Assembly (NCBI GenBank): GCA_943788135.1
Contig: CALSPC010000003.1
Span: forward strand, 62,001 to 126,000
Direction: 5' to 3'
Source of the DNA: an uncultured Paracoccaceae bacterium
Lineage (GTDB): Bacteria; Bacteroidota; Bacteroidia; Flavobacteriales; Flavobacteriaceae
DNA length: 64,000 nucleotides
The notes beneath the pieces are model-generated. The model ran no database searches, was not told where the DNA came from, and saw only the letters and a list, made by a program, of their open reading frames with translations. Positions within the stretch are counted from its first letter, which is position 1; each line of letters starts with the position of its first letter. Of this stretch, positions 1 to 8,867 are shown piece by piece. The translations under genes and the position numbers were made by a program.

Positions 1-1
1 A

Positions 2-493
2 AAAGACGCAATCAAAGACCCTTATATTCTTGAATTTATCGGACTCCCTGAGCATACGAAATATTCGGAGAGCCAATTGGAACAAGAAATAATTGATAAA
101 CTTGAACACTTTTTATTAGAGCTTGGCAATGGATTTACATTTGTTGCAAGACAAAAACGAATCACATTTGACGACAAGCATTTTAGAATTGATTTGGTCT
201 TTTACATCCGAATACTGAAATGCTTTGTGTTGATTGACTTAAAAATTGGGGAAATTAAACATCAAGACCTAGGACAAATGCAGATGTATGTGAATTATTA
301 TGACCGAGAAGTCCGATTAGATGATGAAAACAAAACAATTGGAATAGTGCTGTGCAAAGACAAAAGTGAATCGGTTGTGGAATATACTTTACCTGAAAAT
401 AATAAACAGATTTTTGCGAGTAAATATCAAACCCTTTTACCGTCAAAAGAAGAACTGAAACTATTAATAAACGAACCGAATAGCCAACACTGA
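2..493 (+). CDS. C-terminal part of a DUF1016/YhcG-type PD-(D/E)xK nuclease (5' truncated by window)
   Basis: The reading frame is open from the first bases of the window, so the gene starts outside it; the TTG at 77 is not a real start. The visible 163 residues match the C-terminal nuclease domain of the YhcG (DUF1016) family. An aspartate in FRIDLVFY is followed by a beta strand ending in LIDLK, which fits the D...(D/E)xK catalytic core, and then by GQMQMYVNYYD. Family members are often found next to restriction-modification or other accessory genes, but the biochemical role is poorly defined. The neighbour downstream is trpS, a housekeeping gene. Family assignment is fairly sure; function is inferred only from the fold. 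Confidence 0.82.
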   Translation, partial: KDAIKDPYILEFIGLPEHTKYSESQLEQEIIDKLEHFLLELGNGFTFVARQKRITFDDKHFRIDLVFYIRILKCFVLIDLKIGEIKHQDLGQMQMYVNYYDREVRLDDENKTIGIVLCKDKSESVVEYTLPENNKQIFASKYQTLLPSKEELKLLINEPNSQH

Positions 494-597
494 CTAACAA
501 ACGAAATGAAAAAGCCAATGCATAACAAAACCTAAACTGTATCAAAACCCTGTTTAGCAAAATGGTTGTGCAACATTTAGCAAAACTCCTAAAAAAA

Positions 598-628
598 TTG
601 AGCGATTGCCTCAAAAAAAGTACCTTTG
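598..628 (+). promoter_or_regulatory. Bacteroidetes-type promoter for trpS
   Basis: TTG at 598-600 is followed after exactly 20 bp by TACCTTTG at 621-628, matching the Bacteroidetes -33 TTG / -7 TAnnTTTG consensus. The trpS ATG lies about 27 bp downstream, giving a short leader. Confidence 0.65.
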
Positions 629-655
629 CTATTCATTCGATAAAATAAATTAGAA

Positions 656-1624
656 ATGGCAAGAATTTTAACAGGCGTTCAGAGTACAGGCACCCCGCAC
701 CTCGGTAACATTTTAGGCGCGATTATCCCTGCAATTGAAATGAGTAACGACCCAAAAAACGATTCTTACCTATTTATTGCCGATATGCATTCACTGACTC
801 AAATAAAAGACGCCAAAACACTACGTCAAAACACCTATGCCACGGCGGCTACTTGGTTGGCGTTTGGTTTAGACATCCAAAAAACCGTCTTTTACCGCCA
901 AAGTGATGTGCCACAAGTCACAGAACTCTCTTGGTATCTAAGCTGTTTTTTTCCGTTTACGCGCTTAGAATTAGCGCATAGCTTCAAAGATAAAGCAAAC
1001 CGATTGGAAGACGTTAATGGCGGCTTGTTTACCTATCCAATGCTGATGGCTGCCGATATTTTACTTTACGATGCCACTATTATCCCTGTTGGAAAAGACC
1101 AACTCCAACATATCGAGATGACCCGAGATGTTGCCTCAAGAGTTCATGCCAAGGTTGGTGAGGTCTTTGTCATTCCAGAAGCGAAAATTCAAAAAGAAAA
1201 CATGCTTATTCCAGGAATAGATGGTCAAAAAATGAGCAAAAGTAAAGGCAATGTGATCGATATTTTTCAAACTGATAAAGCCTTGAGAAAACAAATCATG
1301 TCCATTCAAACCGACAGTACACCCCTAGAAGATCCGAAAGATTGGGCGCATTGTAACTGTTTTGCACTATACAAACTGTTGGCTTCAGAGGCTCAAATAA
1401 CAGAGATGAAACACAATTATGAAGCTGGTGGCTATGGTTATGGCCATGCGAAACAAGCGTTATTTGAATTGGTTTGTGAATTGTTTTCCGAACAACGCGA
1501 GCGTTATTCTTACTATATGTCAAACCTTGAAGAAATTGATCAGGCTTTGGCAGTAGGCGCCAAAAAAGCAGCTACAATTGCAGAGGGCGTATTGGCACGT
1601 GTTCGAGAAAAAATAGGCTACTAA
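656..1624 (+). CDS. trpS: Tryptophan--tRNA ligase
   Basis: Class I aminoacyl-tRNA synthetase that charges tRNA-Trp with tryptophan using ATP in the cytoplasm. The 322-residue length is normal for bacterial TrpRS. The HIGH-type signature is PHLGN at residues 14-18, after TGVQSTGT, and the KMSKS loop is an exact KMSKS at 192-196 within GQKMSKSKGN. The start ATG follows a good promoter at 598-628. The stop codon overlaps the stop codon of the convergent dprA gene by 3 bp, so the two genes share their 3' boundary. Confidence 0.97.
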   Translation: MARILTGVQSTGTPHLGNILGAIIPAIEMSNDPKNDSYLFIADMHSLTQIKDAKTLRQNTYATAATWLAFGLDIQKTVFYRQSDVPQVTELSWYLSCFFPFTRLELAHSFKDKANRLEDVNGGLFTYPMLMAADILLYDATIIPVGKDQLQHIEMTRDVASRVHAKVGEVFVIPEAKIQKENMLIPGIDGQKMSKSKGNVIDIFQTDKALRKQIMSIQTDSTPLEDPKDWAHCNCFALYKLLASEAQITEMKHNYEAGGYGYGHAKQALFELVCELFSEQRERYSYYMSNLEEIDQALAVGAKKAATIAEGVLARVREKIGY

Positions 1625-2721
1625 ACCAGCTCAAATTCTTTTCCGGGAAGTGGGCGACAAACACCTTTCAATTCCAAATTCAATAATAGATATGCGGCTT
1701 TAGAGGTGGGCATTTCACAGGCAATTGCAATACCATCTAAGGGTGATTTACTTTCTTTTTTTAAATAGTTGAAAATTATTTTTTCATCGGCATCAAGCTC
1801 AACAAACAACTTTTTTTGCACTACTTTTTTTGGGGTTTCTAATGACCAGTTTAAAATATACGGAATATCAACTGGGTTAGAGATTAGATGTGCGTTTTTG
1901 GTTTTAATCAAATTGTGACAACCTTGACTTTGATGGTCTGTGATGCGACCGGGTAGCGCAAAGACTTCTCTATTGTATCCAAACGCCATGGCTGCTGTTG
2001 CCAAGCTCCCCCCTTTTTCGGCAGATTCAATAACAATGGTTGCTTCACTTAACCCTGCAATAAGGCGATTCCGTCTTAAAAAATTAGAAGGATCCATTAC
2101 TGAAGTACTCCAAAAATCGGTGACAAATCCGCCTTGATTTTCTATCAGACTTCGATACTTAAGGTGTGCCTTTGGATAGGTGTTTTGAAGACCTTGCGCC
2201 ATACAGCCTACTGTTTGCAGCTGGTGTTTGAGCGCGGCTTTATGGGCGGCTATATCAGTCCCATAGGCGAAACCAGACACAATAATGGGGTTGAAAACCG
2301 CAAGGGTTTCAATTATTTTTTCACATTGTGCAAGACCATAGGTGGTGATTTTGCGGGTGCCAACAATACTAATAATGGGCGCATGATCCCAATTGATATC
2401 ACCTTTTTGAAACAATACAAGAGGCCCATCTATACAGTGTTTTAGCTTAAAAGGATAGTTTGAATCTTCAAAATACAAACCCTCAATGCCCTTTTTTTCC
2501 ATAAAACTAAGCTCTTTTTCGGCTGCTTTAAGGTGCTTTGCTTCCTCGAGGTGTTTGATGGTAAAAGTGCCTATTCCATCAATTTTTGAAAGGTTGGCTT
2601 TGGTTTCTTTAAAAACAGCTTCAGGGCTGCCACAATGTTGAATCAATTTTTTCGCGCTGATGTCGCCAATGTTTGGCACGGCTTGCAATGCAAGCGCATA
2701 AAGGAGTTGAGGTGGGTTCAT
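1621..2721 (-). CDS. dprA: DNA-processing protein DprA
   Basis: DprA binds incoming single-stranded DNA during natural transformation and loads RecA. The 366-residue protein has an N-terminal helix-hairpin-helix/SAM-like part (about residues 10-65, with VPNIG and DGIGTF). The Rossmann-like DprA core (about 75-290) contains SIVGTRK, SGFAYGTDIAAH, NRLIAGLSEA and EKGGSLATA. A C-terminal winged-helix-like segment (about 310-366) follows. Presence of dprA alone does not prove competence, since it is widespread. It converges with trpS and its stop overlaps the trpS stop. It may share a transcript with nothing else here, because the upstream neighbour lies 52 bp away beyond its start and runs the same way but ends there. 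Confidence 0.95.
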   Translation of the reverse strand: MNPPQLLYALALQAVPNIGDISAKKLIQHCGSPEAVFKETKANLSKIDGIGTFTIKHLEEAKHLKAAEKELSFMEKKGIEGLYFEDSNYPFKLKHCIDGPLVLFQKGDINWDHAPIISIVGTRKITTYGLAQCEKIIETLAVFNPIIVSGFAYGTDIAAHKAALKHQLQTVGCMAQGLQNTYPKAHLKYRSLIENQGGFVTDFWSTSVMDPSNFLRRNRLIAGLSEATIVIESAEKGGSLATAAMAFGYNREVFALPGRITDHQSQGCHNLIKTKNAHLISNPVDIPYILNWSLETPKKVVQKKLFVELDADEKIIFNYLKKESKSPLDGIAIACEMPTSKAAYLLLNLELKGVCRPLPGKEFELV

Positions 2722-2773
2722 AGGGGGCTATGTTTGCTGTAAATATAAACAACCCTACAAACAATCCCTAAAT

Positions 2774-5700
2774 TTATGGCAACGTTGTAAACTCTAGCTC
2801 ATTACCATAGAATACTCCTTTGCAATCCTCCCCATAAGCTCTAAAATAATAGGTAGTATTGGGTTGAAGATTATACATGTAGGAATCGTATGGTCCGTTT
2901 AGACTTCCATTTTCAGAGAAAAAATCATTCTCAATTGTTGGGTTTGGGGAAGTACTCCAAACAACACCTCTAGATTTCATTTTAGTAAATGAGGTAATTG
3001 TACCGCCTGATTGTGCTTGTTCAGAACTAATATTAAATGCAGCAACTGTTTGGATGTCAATGGGCGGTATTAAACTTTGATCTTGGAAACAATAGGTGTC
3101 ATCTAAATTATTTGACACATTAATATCTCCAAAAGTACAATCAAGACCATCATTCACTAGTACAAACAGATTACAAGGGAAGTCATTTAAATCTAATTGT
3201 TGGTTGTTTTCAAGAGTTAGACTTGTATATACCTTATTAAGTGAATCAAAATTAATATCATTTAGAGTTTGATTTGAAGATAAATTAAAGGAATTTGAAT
3301 TGTAAACTTTATCTCCTGTTGTCTCTAATTTTGGCATGTGAACCTTTGAAAGGTTGGCATTATTTTGAATAGTTAAATTCTTATGAACAGTTGTAAGTTC
3401 AGGGAATATTATTTCAGAAAGAGATTCATTGTTTTGTGTGGATATTTTATAAAAATTTTCTAGATTTGGTGCATTAATTTCCTCCAACAATTTATTGCTA
3501 CTAATTGTAATGTAAGGTTCATGCCAATAACTCTTATCTTTTACAAAATCAGATGAAACTAAACTATTAAAACTAACGCTTTTTAATGTCTCATTATTGG
3601 TTATACTAATTTCGCCTGACACTACATTTATTAGTTTTGTAAAAACTATTTCTTCAAGTAATTGATTTCCGGAAATTACTATACGTGCTTCTAAATCTAA
3701 TTCCGTTCCAAAACTAATTGTTTTCAAGTTTGAGTTTTTTATGATTTTTAAATCTCCAGACAAATACCCATCATTTCTTCTGCTTTTGTAAAAATTATTT
3801 AGATTAATTACTGAGAGTAGATTATTTTCCTCTATCTGAAAATCACCACAACAATCCCTAGTGGTAATTTCTAATTTCTCTAAATTTAGTTCATTCAAAT
3901 TTTCATTAAATCTAATTGAGCCTCCATATCTAATTGACTGAAGTTCTGGCAATAAAAATTTCTCGATATTATTGTAGTCAACAATTAGCCTACTTGAAAT
4001 TTCCCTTAGTTTTGGTGCATTAAATTCTCTTAATGAATATTCATATTTTAAAGTGAAATTTCCTTCAATTCTATCTAAACTAGGAAAATTAACTATTACT
4101 ATATTACTGTAGTTTGGAGACCCATATTCCCAATTTAAATTTCTTAAAGAGATTATATTTTGAAATGTGATTTCAGAAGTAGTTGTGATTGTATAGTTTT
4201 CAGGACTAAAGTCTCCAGACTCCGTAGAAAAATTATAAATATGGTTTCTATTTGGGTCTTCATTAGCAATTGCAATTTGATTGCCATAAACCGTATCTCC
4301 TCCAATTGTGGTAACAAATGGTCTAACAAATAATGAGTCCACAGGAACACTAACCAAATCCAGCTCAAAAACTGGTGGTACATCTTTCCAAAACCCTCCG
4401 TCATAATAGGCTTGCTCTACTTTTGGATCAGCTGTAGTTGCACCCCCAGTAGTGTTATAACATAGCCCCGCCGATGCAATATTCTGTATGTTAGCAGTTT
4501 GGATCTCTGCCCCAAAAGTCACATCATTGGCAAATACAATAGCTTCCATATTGTTGATTAAGGTTACATCAATTGAGGAACAATCAGAAATGCTTAATAC
4601 CATAGAGTCCTCTAACTCTTCAAGACTCCCACATGAGTCATTTTGCACTTTCACAGTAAGGGTTACTGATCCAGAGTCAAAATCCTCAGTTGTCGGGACA
4701 TATTTAGGGTTGGGGGAATTGGAATTATCAAAAGTTCCATTTCCACTTGTTGTCCAAAAAATATTGGTTGCATTCCCAACATTTCCTGCTATTTGAAAGA
4801 TCTCACCAGAACAAATTGTTGCATCAGCACCTGCTTCAGCAGTTGGATAACATGTACTACAATCCGTAAAACTTATAATTCCGGTAATTGATACAGCGTC
4901 ACATGTTCCTGGTGGTATTTCAATGGTGTAAGTTGCAGATGACCCATCAATTAATGAGCTATCAGGTGTCCCAGAAATTATGATTCTATTTCCAATAATT
5001 GAAGAACTTATTCCAGGAGGGAGTCCAGTTACTGTAGCGCTGTTTTGAGCGTTTTCAATCAGATATTCTATGGGATCAATAGGTTCCAATAAACAAGCAC
5101 TCATATTTTGTTCCCCAACATCAAGAATAATTTGAGGTGCAGGATCAAAAGTGATTCTTCCATATGCAACTCTGTTAGGGCCATTTGATTGAGGAACTTG
5201 AACTTGATACTCAAACGTACTTGATTGCAATAGTTGTTGTGTTATTTGCCCAGAGATGATTAATTCATTGTTTGTTAGCTCAAAATTTAGACCAGCTGGC
5301 AATCCAATGACTGTTACTCCTGAAACAATTTCAGAAAATGAATAAGCAACTGGTTCAATTGGAACATTTGCGCAAACCGATTGAGTATTGGTTCCCGTTG
5401 ACGAAATTAGAATGATGCTAGTATCATCAGGTGTAATAACAGTGATGTCCCAACTAGTTCCATTCCATATCCATTTTAGGTAGTCTCCATTTTCAACTCC
5501 ATCAGGAAGCTCAAAAGCAAAATCATCACCATCTTCTCCATCAGCTCCTTTAAGTGAGTCAATAAACGCTTGCTCATCGCCCGTATTTCCAAGTGCTAAC
5601 CAAACTTCATAGGCAGAGATCCCTTCTTCTCCTGGGTCACCTTGTGGGCCTGGGATTTCAGACCCGGGCGCATACAATGCAAACGGGACTGCAGTGAGTT

Positions 5701-6106
5701 GTTGTAAACTCAATTCTTGAAATGAGTTGCATTGTCCTGTCACATCAAAATCGACCTTAAGAGATTTCATTGCAGCCGACCATTCAATAGCACTCCAAGG
5801 ACTCCCTCCAACGGCATTTCCAGTACCTATAACAACATTAACCATCCCATTAGAATCGGTTGTGGTTGTGGTATGTTCTATGTATTCATAATTCCCCATC
5901 TCATCAATAAGCGAAAACTGAAGGCATATATTTTGATTTCTTAAAGGGGTGTTTTTTTGATTGGCTCCAGGTAGTTCTACTTCGCTTATATTTAGGATTA
6001 AAGCCTGATAACTTATTCCACTACGTTGGTCTTGGGCTACCAAAAATGCAGAACTAAAAAGACATAAAAATAAAACGAATTTTAGAGGATAAAATATATT
6101 CTGCAT
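2774..6106 (-). CDS. Large secreted surface protein with Ig-like, PKD-like and LRR-like regions
   Basis: This 1110-residue protein has a signal peptide (residues 1-24, hydrophobic run ending AFLVAQ). It then has a head domain of the flavobacterial SGISYQA...VPFALYA type (about 28-150). Short collagen-like stretches follow (GPQGDPGEEG, GADGEDGDD, about 153-195). Next come two Ig/cadherin-like repeats with GLPAGLNF and GLPPGISS (about 235-415) and a PKD-like domain with EAGADATICSG (about 420-510). A long run of leucine-rich, BspA/receptor-L-like repeats occupies about 640-1000, and a fibronectin-III-like end with LQPNTTYYFRAYGED completes it. It ends without an obvious type IX sorting domain. 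It lies 2 bp downstream of the OmpA-family gene and is probably translated with it. A role in adhesion or surface binding is inference. Confidence 0.75.
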   Translation of the reverse strand: MQNIFYPLKFVLFLCLFSSAFLVAQDQRSGISYQALILNISEVELPGANQKNTPLRNQNICLQFSLIDEMGNYEYIEHTTTTTDSNGMVNVVIGTGNAVGGSPWSAIEWSAAMKSLKVDFDVTGQCNSFQELSLQQLTAVPFALYAPGSEIPGPQGDPGEEGISAYEVWLALGNTGDEQAFIDSLKGADGEDGDDFAFELPDGVENGDYLKWIWNGTSWDITVITPDDTSIILISSTGTNTQSVCANVPIEPVAYSFSEIVSGVTVIGLPAGLNFELTNNELIISGQITQQLLQSSTFEYQVQVPQSNGPNRVAYGRITFDPAPQIILDVGEQNMSACLLEPIDPIEYLIENAQNSATVTGLPPGISSSIIGNRIIISGTPDSSLIDGSSATYTIEIPPGTCDAVSITGIISFTDCSTCYPTAEAGADATICSGEIFQIAGNVGNATNIFWTTSGNGTFDNSNSPNPKYVPTTEDFDSGSVTLTVKVQNDSCGSLEELEDSMVLSISDCSSIDVTLINNMEAIVFANDVTFGAEIQTANIQNIASAGLCYNTTGGATTADPKVEQAYYDGGFWKDVPPVFELDLVSVPVDSLFVRPFVTTIGGDTVYGNQIAIANEDPNRNHIYNFSTESGDFSPENYTITTTSEITFQNIISLRNLNWEYGSPNYSNIVIVNFPSLDRIEGNFTLKYEYSLREFNAPKLREISSRLIVDYNNIEKFLLPELQSIRYGGSIRFNENLNELNLEKLEITTRDCCGDFQIEENNLLSVINLNNFYKSRRNDGYLSGDLKIIKNSNLKTISFGTELDLEARIVISGNQLLEEIVFTKLINVVSGEISITNNETLKSVSFNSLVSSDFVKDKSYWHEPYITISSNKLLEEINAPNLENFYKISTQNNESLSEIIFPELTTVHKNLTIQNNANLSKVHMPKLETTGDKVYNSNSFNLSSNQTLNDINFDSLNKVYTSLTLENNQQLDLNDFPCNLFVLVNDGLDCTFGDINVSNNLDDTYCFQDQSLIPPIDIQTVAAFNISSEQAQSGGTITSFTKMKSRGVVWSTSPNPTIENDFFSENGSLNGPYDSYMYNLQPNTTYYFRAYGEDCKGVFYGNELEFTTLP

Positions 6107-6108
6107 GC

Positions 6109-7179
6109 TTACTGTTTTTGTGTTAAAATGATTAGAACTCTACGATTAGAATCGTAAATTTTTTGATTAAACTGACTGGTTTCGCCTGCTCCTTTAACAG
6201 AACATTGTGCTGGATTTACTTGCTTAGAAATTAGAAACTCACGCACACTTATGGCTCTGTTATCAGAGAGTATTTGATTGGACTCCGTATTCCCTGTAGT
6301 GTCATCAGCATAGCCAACAAGAGTCGCTGTTGTTGTTGTATTACTTCGTAAATAATCAGCAAGATCTTCCAGCTTTTGATATTGGTCTTTATCAATTTTG
6401 TAGGAATCAAGATTAAAAAACACTGTAACTTCTGGCGCTAATTTTGAAGGTTGTTGTAATAAATTTATCGCTAGTTTTAAATTTTGAATTTCTTGATTCA
6501 CATCTGCTTGATCTGTTGACATAATACTTGAAGCCGTATTTTTGTGATCCTCGTGTTCATGTTCTAGAAGTTCTTGTTTATTTGATTTCAAATGAATTCT
6601 AAAATAAAGTTGATTGGAAACATAAGACAACGATTCTGATCCTTGATCGGTCGGTTTAATTGCCACCGAAAAATTATATCCAAGGTCCAGCCCAAAAGTA
6701 CTTGAATCAATGATTGTTGTAAAAACTCCTATACTAGGGTTAAGCCACAAGCCATTGATTTCTTTTTCATCATTTAGATTAAATGTTTCGCCTCCAATTT
6801 TTTGTTCTCCCGACACTAAATAAAGAAAATCCGCGCTTGCTTGAATCGCTATAAGGTTTTTATAAATTGATTTTCTGTACTGTAGAAACCCTCCAAGGTA
6901 ATTCGTTTTCCAATCATAGTTTTCATAGCCGTCTCCTCCAGTTGCATTAAACTGCTGAAAACTTAGTCCATAGCTTAATTTTTGTTCAAACACTTGGAAA
7001 GACCCAAGCCCTAAACGAGAATACAGTCCTGAAGAAAGGGTAACGTTTTCGTTTGAAATTCCCATTGAATTTTCATAATCATAAGATGTGAAGTTAAGCC
7101 CCGTTTCAAGAGAAATTTCTTGTGCTGGCGCTGTAGTCCAAATAAGTAAAACACTAATAATTCTGATTAAATTTTTCAA
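6109..7179 (-). CDS. OmpA-family outer-membrane protein
   Basis: The 356-residue protein has a signal peptide (1-19, ending TTAPAQ). An N-terminal beta-rich region (about 20-200) resembles an outer-membrane barrel, with a short coiled stretch at about 225-245. A C-terminal OmpA-like peptidoglycan-binding domain (about 250-356) shows FFNLDSYKID, LVGYADDTTGN, DNRAISVREFLI and SVKGAGE, ending in NRRV. Such domains bind diaminopimelate peptidoglycan and anchor outer-membrane complexes. Its start overlaps the stop of the upstream T9SS-sorted gene by 4 bp (ATGA), and the large surface protein follows 2 bp later, so the three genes form one operon. Confidence 0.85.
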   Translation of the reverse strand: MKNLIRIISVLLIWTTAPAQEISLETGLNFTSYDYENSMGISNENVTLSSGLYSRLGLGSFQVFEQKLSYGLSFQQFNATGGDGYENYDWKTNYLGGFLQYRKSIYKNLIAIQASADFLYLVSGEQKIGGETFNLNDEKEINGLWLNPSIGVFTTIIDSSTFGLDLGYNFSVAIKPTDQGSESLSYVSNQLYFRIHLKSNKQELLEHEHEDHKNTASSIMSTDQADVNQEIQNLKLAINLLQQPSKLAPEVTVFFNLDSYKIDKDQYQKLEDLADYLRSNTTTTATLVGYADDTTGNTESNQILSDNRAISVREFLISKQVNPAQCSVKGAGETSQFNQKIYDSNRRVLIILTQKQ

Positions 7180-7703
7180 AGTTTCTTTATAATTTTAGTT
7201 TGGAAATTAAGGTTTTGTCCAAGCAGTGAAATGATATATTCACTGTCAGAAAGAAAAGGGAGGGGTAATAAAATAGCTTTATTTGAGGTTTGCATTGTGG
7301 TTGTCATTACGATTCGACCTCGAACATCAATAATTGTAATTTGAATGTGATCATACTCAGATTCAAACTCAAAATTAAGTTGAGTTGAAAAGGGGTTTGG
7401 ATAAAATTTAATTCCCTCCGCATTTGAAAACGATTCCACTGAATAATCATGAAATATGAGGTGTTGATACCCTTGTATAGCTGACATTGAGGTCAATTTG
7501 GAGTTCCCAATGACAGACGACGATTGCCCAACTGAGTGAGATATTAAATAATCCCCTTGAACTTGGCTGCTTCCTAAAGCCCCAACAGATTGGTGGTGCA
7601 ACTGAGCATTGACGGAATTACTAAACAAAGAAAGCACTAAAATGAATAGTGAGTTTTTAATTCTTGGAATGAGCCTCTCGTTAGTATAGATTCTTAAATT
7701 CAT
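7176..7703 (-). CDS. Small secreted protein with type IX secretion (type A) sorting domain
   Basis: The protein is 175 residues. A signal peptide (about 1-34, ending SNSVNAQ) precedes a short conserved segment, QSVGALGSSQVQGDYLISH and SAIQGYQHLI, seen in many small Bacteroidetes secreted proteins. The C-terminal domain begins at IKFYPNPFSTQLNFEF and ends in FQTKIIKKL, the usual form of a type A T9SS sorting signal. Almost nothing lies between these parts, so the protein is little more than a sorting domain plus a small head. It is first in the three-gene operon with the OmpA-family and large surface proteins. The function is unknown; coupling to its operon partners is inference. Confidence 0.8.
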   Translation of the reverse strand: MNLRIYTNERLIPRIKNSLFILVLSLFSNSVNAQLHHQSVGALGSSQVQGDYLISHSVGQSSSVIGNSKLTSMSAIQGYQHLIFHDYSVESFSNAEGIKFYPNPFSTQLNFEFESEYDHIQITIIDVRGRIVMTTTMQTSNKAILLPLPFLSDSEYIISLLGQNLNFQTKIIKKL

Positions 7704-7748
7704 TTAATTATTTAATATTAAAAACACCTGTATAAGGTGATCATCACA

Positions 7749-7825
7749 TTTACATAAATGAATTATAAGAAGTATATTTAGGGTGGGATTGAATTTAAAC
7801 ACAATGAAAAATTCATTCATGTAAA
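7749..7825. repeat. 16-bp imperfect inverted repeat in a divergent intergenic region
   Basis: The arm at 7749-7764 (tttacataaatgaatt) is the reverse complement of 7810-7825 with one mismatch out of 16, separated by 45 bp. It lies between the divergent T9SS-sorted and HU-CCDC81 genes. A shorter dyad, gtgatcatcac, is at about 7737-7747. No T-run follows the arms in either orientation, so an operator or cruciform is as likely as a terminator. Confidence 0.6.
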
Positions 7826-7839
7826 ATAATAAATTATAA

Positions 7840-7870
7840 TTGTTATTACAAAAAAAAAAAACTAAATTTG
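7840..7870 (+). promoter_or_regulatory. Bacteroidetes-type promoter giving a nearly leaderless mRNA
   Basis: TTG at 7840-7842, a 20-bp spacer including a 12-A run (7850-7861), and TAAATTTG at 7863-7870 match the -33/-7 consensus. The expected transcription start is at or next to the ATG at 7876. The TTG could be misread as a start codon but is better explained as the -33 element. Confidence 0.65.
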
Positions 7871-7875
7871 AAAAT

Positions 7876-8796
7876 ATGCAAATAAGTCAGTACATCAGCG
7901 ATTTACTTTACCGTTACGAATGCGTAACCCTGCCGAATTTTGGCGCTTTTTTGTCGCACCCTATATCCGCTAGAATTAATGAGGCCACTAATGATTTTTA
8001 TCCACCCCAAAAACAGTTGTCCTTTAATGTTCAACTTCAATCCAACGATGGTCTTTTAGCGTCCTATATTTCTGACGTAGAAAATATTAATTTTGAGCAA
8101 GCGACAAGCAAAATAGAAACTCAAGTTACACAACTTAACTCTCGTTTAGACAAAGGAGAAACAGTTGAGTTCAAAAACATTGGAGAGCTCACAACTTCAA
8201 AAGAAGGAAAACTAGTATTCACTCCTTCTGATAGCATAAACTATATGACTGGAGCATTTGGTTTAGGTGCCTTTGTGTCGCCATCTATTGAAAGACAAGC
8301 ACATCAAAAGGCGGTTGGTGGGGCTATAGCGCTGTCTCCAAAACGATCTAAATCTAATGTGTTTAAATACGCGGCTATTGCTGTACTCGCACTAGGACTA
8401 AGTGGGTCTATTGGGTCTAACTTATATTTGAGCCAAATTGAACACCAAAATACTATTGCACTTGAAGCTGCTAACGCCACTTTAGATACAAAAATACAAG
8501 AAGCAACTTTTGTAATTAATAACCCACTCCCTACGGTGATGGTAAATTTGAAAAAACAAAGTGGTGATTTTCATATCGTTGCTGGTGCATTCAGAATAAA
8601 AGCCAACAGTCATCGAAAGCTGAAACAACTGAAAACTTTAGGTTATGACGCTCGTCTAATTGGCACCAATAGATATGGCTTACACCAAGTGGTTTATGAA
8701 AGTTTCGAAACTCGAGAAGAGGCTCAAAAGGCATTATTTAGAATCAAAAAGACGCACAACCGTGCAGCTTGGCTGTTGATTAAAAACCTGCCGTAA
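7876..8796 (+). CDS. HU-CCDC81 and SPOR domain protein
   Basis: The 306-residue protein is counted from the ATG at 7876 (MQISQYISDLLYRYE). This start was chosen because the upstream TTG at 7840 coincides with the promoter -33 box. Two tandem HU/CCDC81-type domains occupy about residues 1-130, with VTLPNFGAFL and VEFKNIGELT. One transmembrane helix spans about 163-185, and a C-terminal SPOR domain (about 230-306, GDFHIVAGAF) follows. SPOR domains bind denuded septal glycan, so the protein probably acts at the inner membrane or septum with its C-terminus in the periplasm. HU-like domains on a membrane protein suggest contact with DNA or another cytoplasmic partner, which is inference. Confidence 0.85.
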   Translation: MQISQYISDLLYRYECVTLPNFGAFLSHPISARINEATNDFYPPQKQLSFNVQLQSNDGLLASYISDVENINFEQATSKIETQVTQLNSRLDKGETVEFKNIGELTTSKEGKLVFTPSDSINYMTGAFGLGAFVSPSIERQAHQKAVGGAIALSPKRSKSNVFKYAAIAVLALGLSGSIGSNLYLSQIEHQNTIALEAANATLDTKIQEATFVINNPLPTVMVNLKKQSGDFHIVAGAFRIKANSHRKLKQLKTLGYDARLIGTNRYGLHQVVYESFETREEAQKALFRIKKTHNRAAWLLIKNLP

Positions 8797-8867
8797 AACG
8801 CTTTAATTTTTTCAATTCTCAATTTGGCACAACACTCTATAGCTTTAAAATTATAGGCTCTAAACGT

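Noticed and set aside
255-614. Open frame on the minus strand over the YhcG-type gene
   Set aside because: It overlaps the well-supported nuclease frame on the plus strand, has no recognisable motif and shows cysteine/phenylalanine-rich shadow composition.
7840-7875. TTG at 7840 as start of the HU-CCDC81/SPOR gene
   Set aside because: The TTG is the -33 box of a consensus promoter, and the extra residues would come mostly from a poly-A run.
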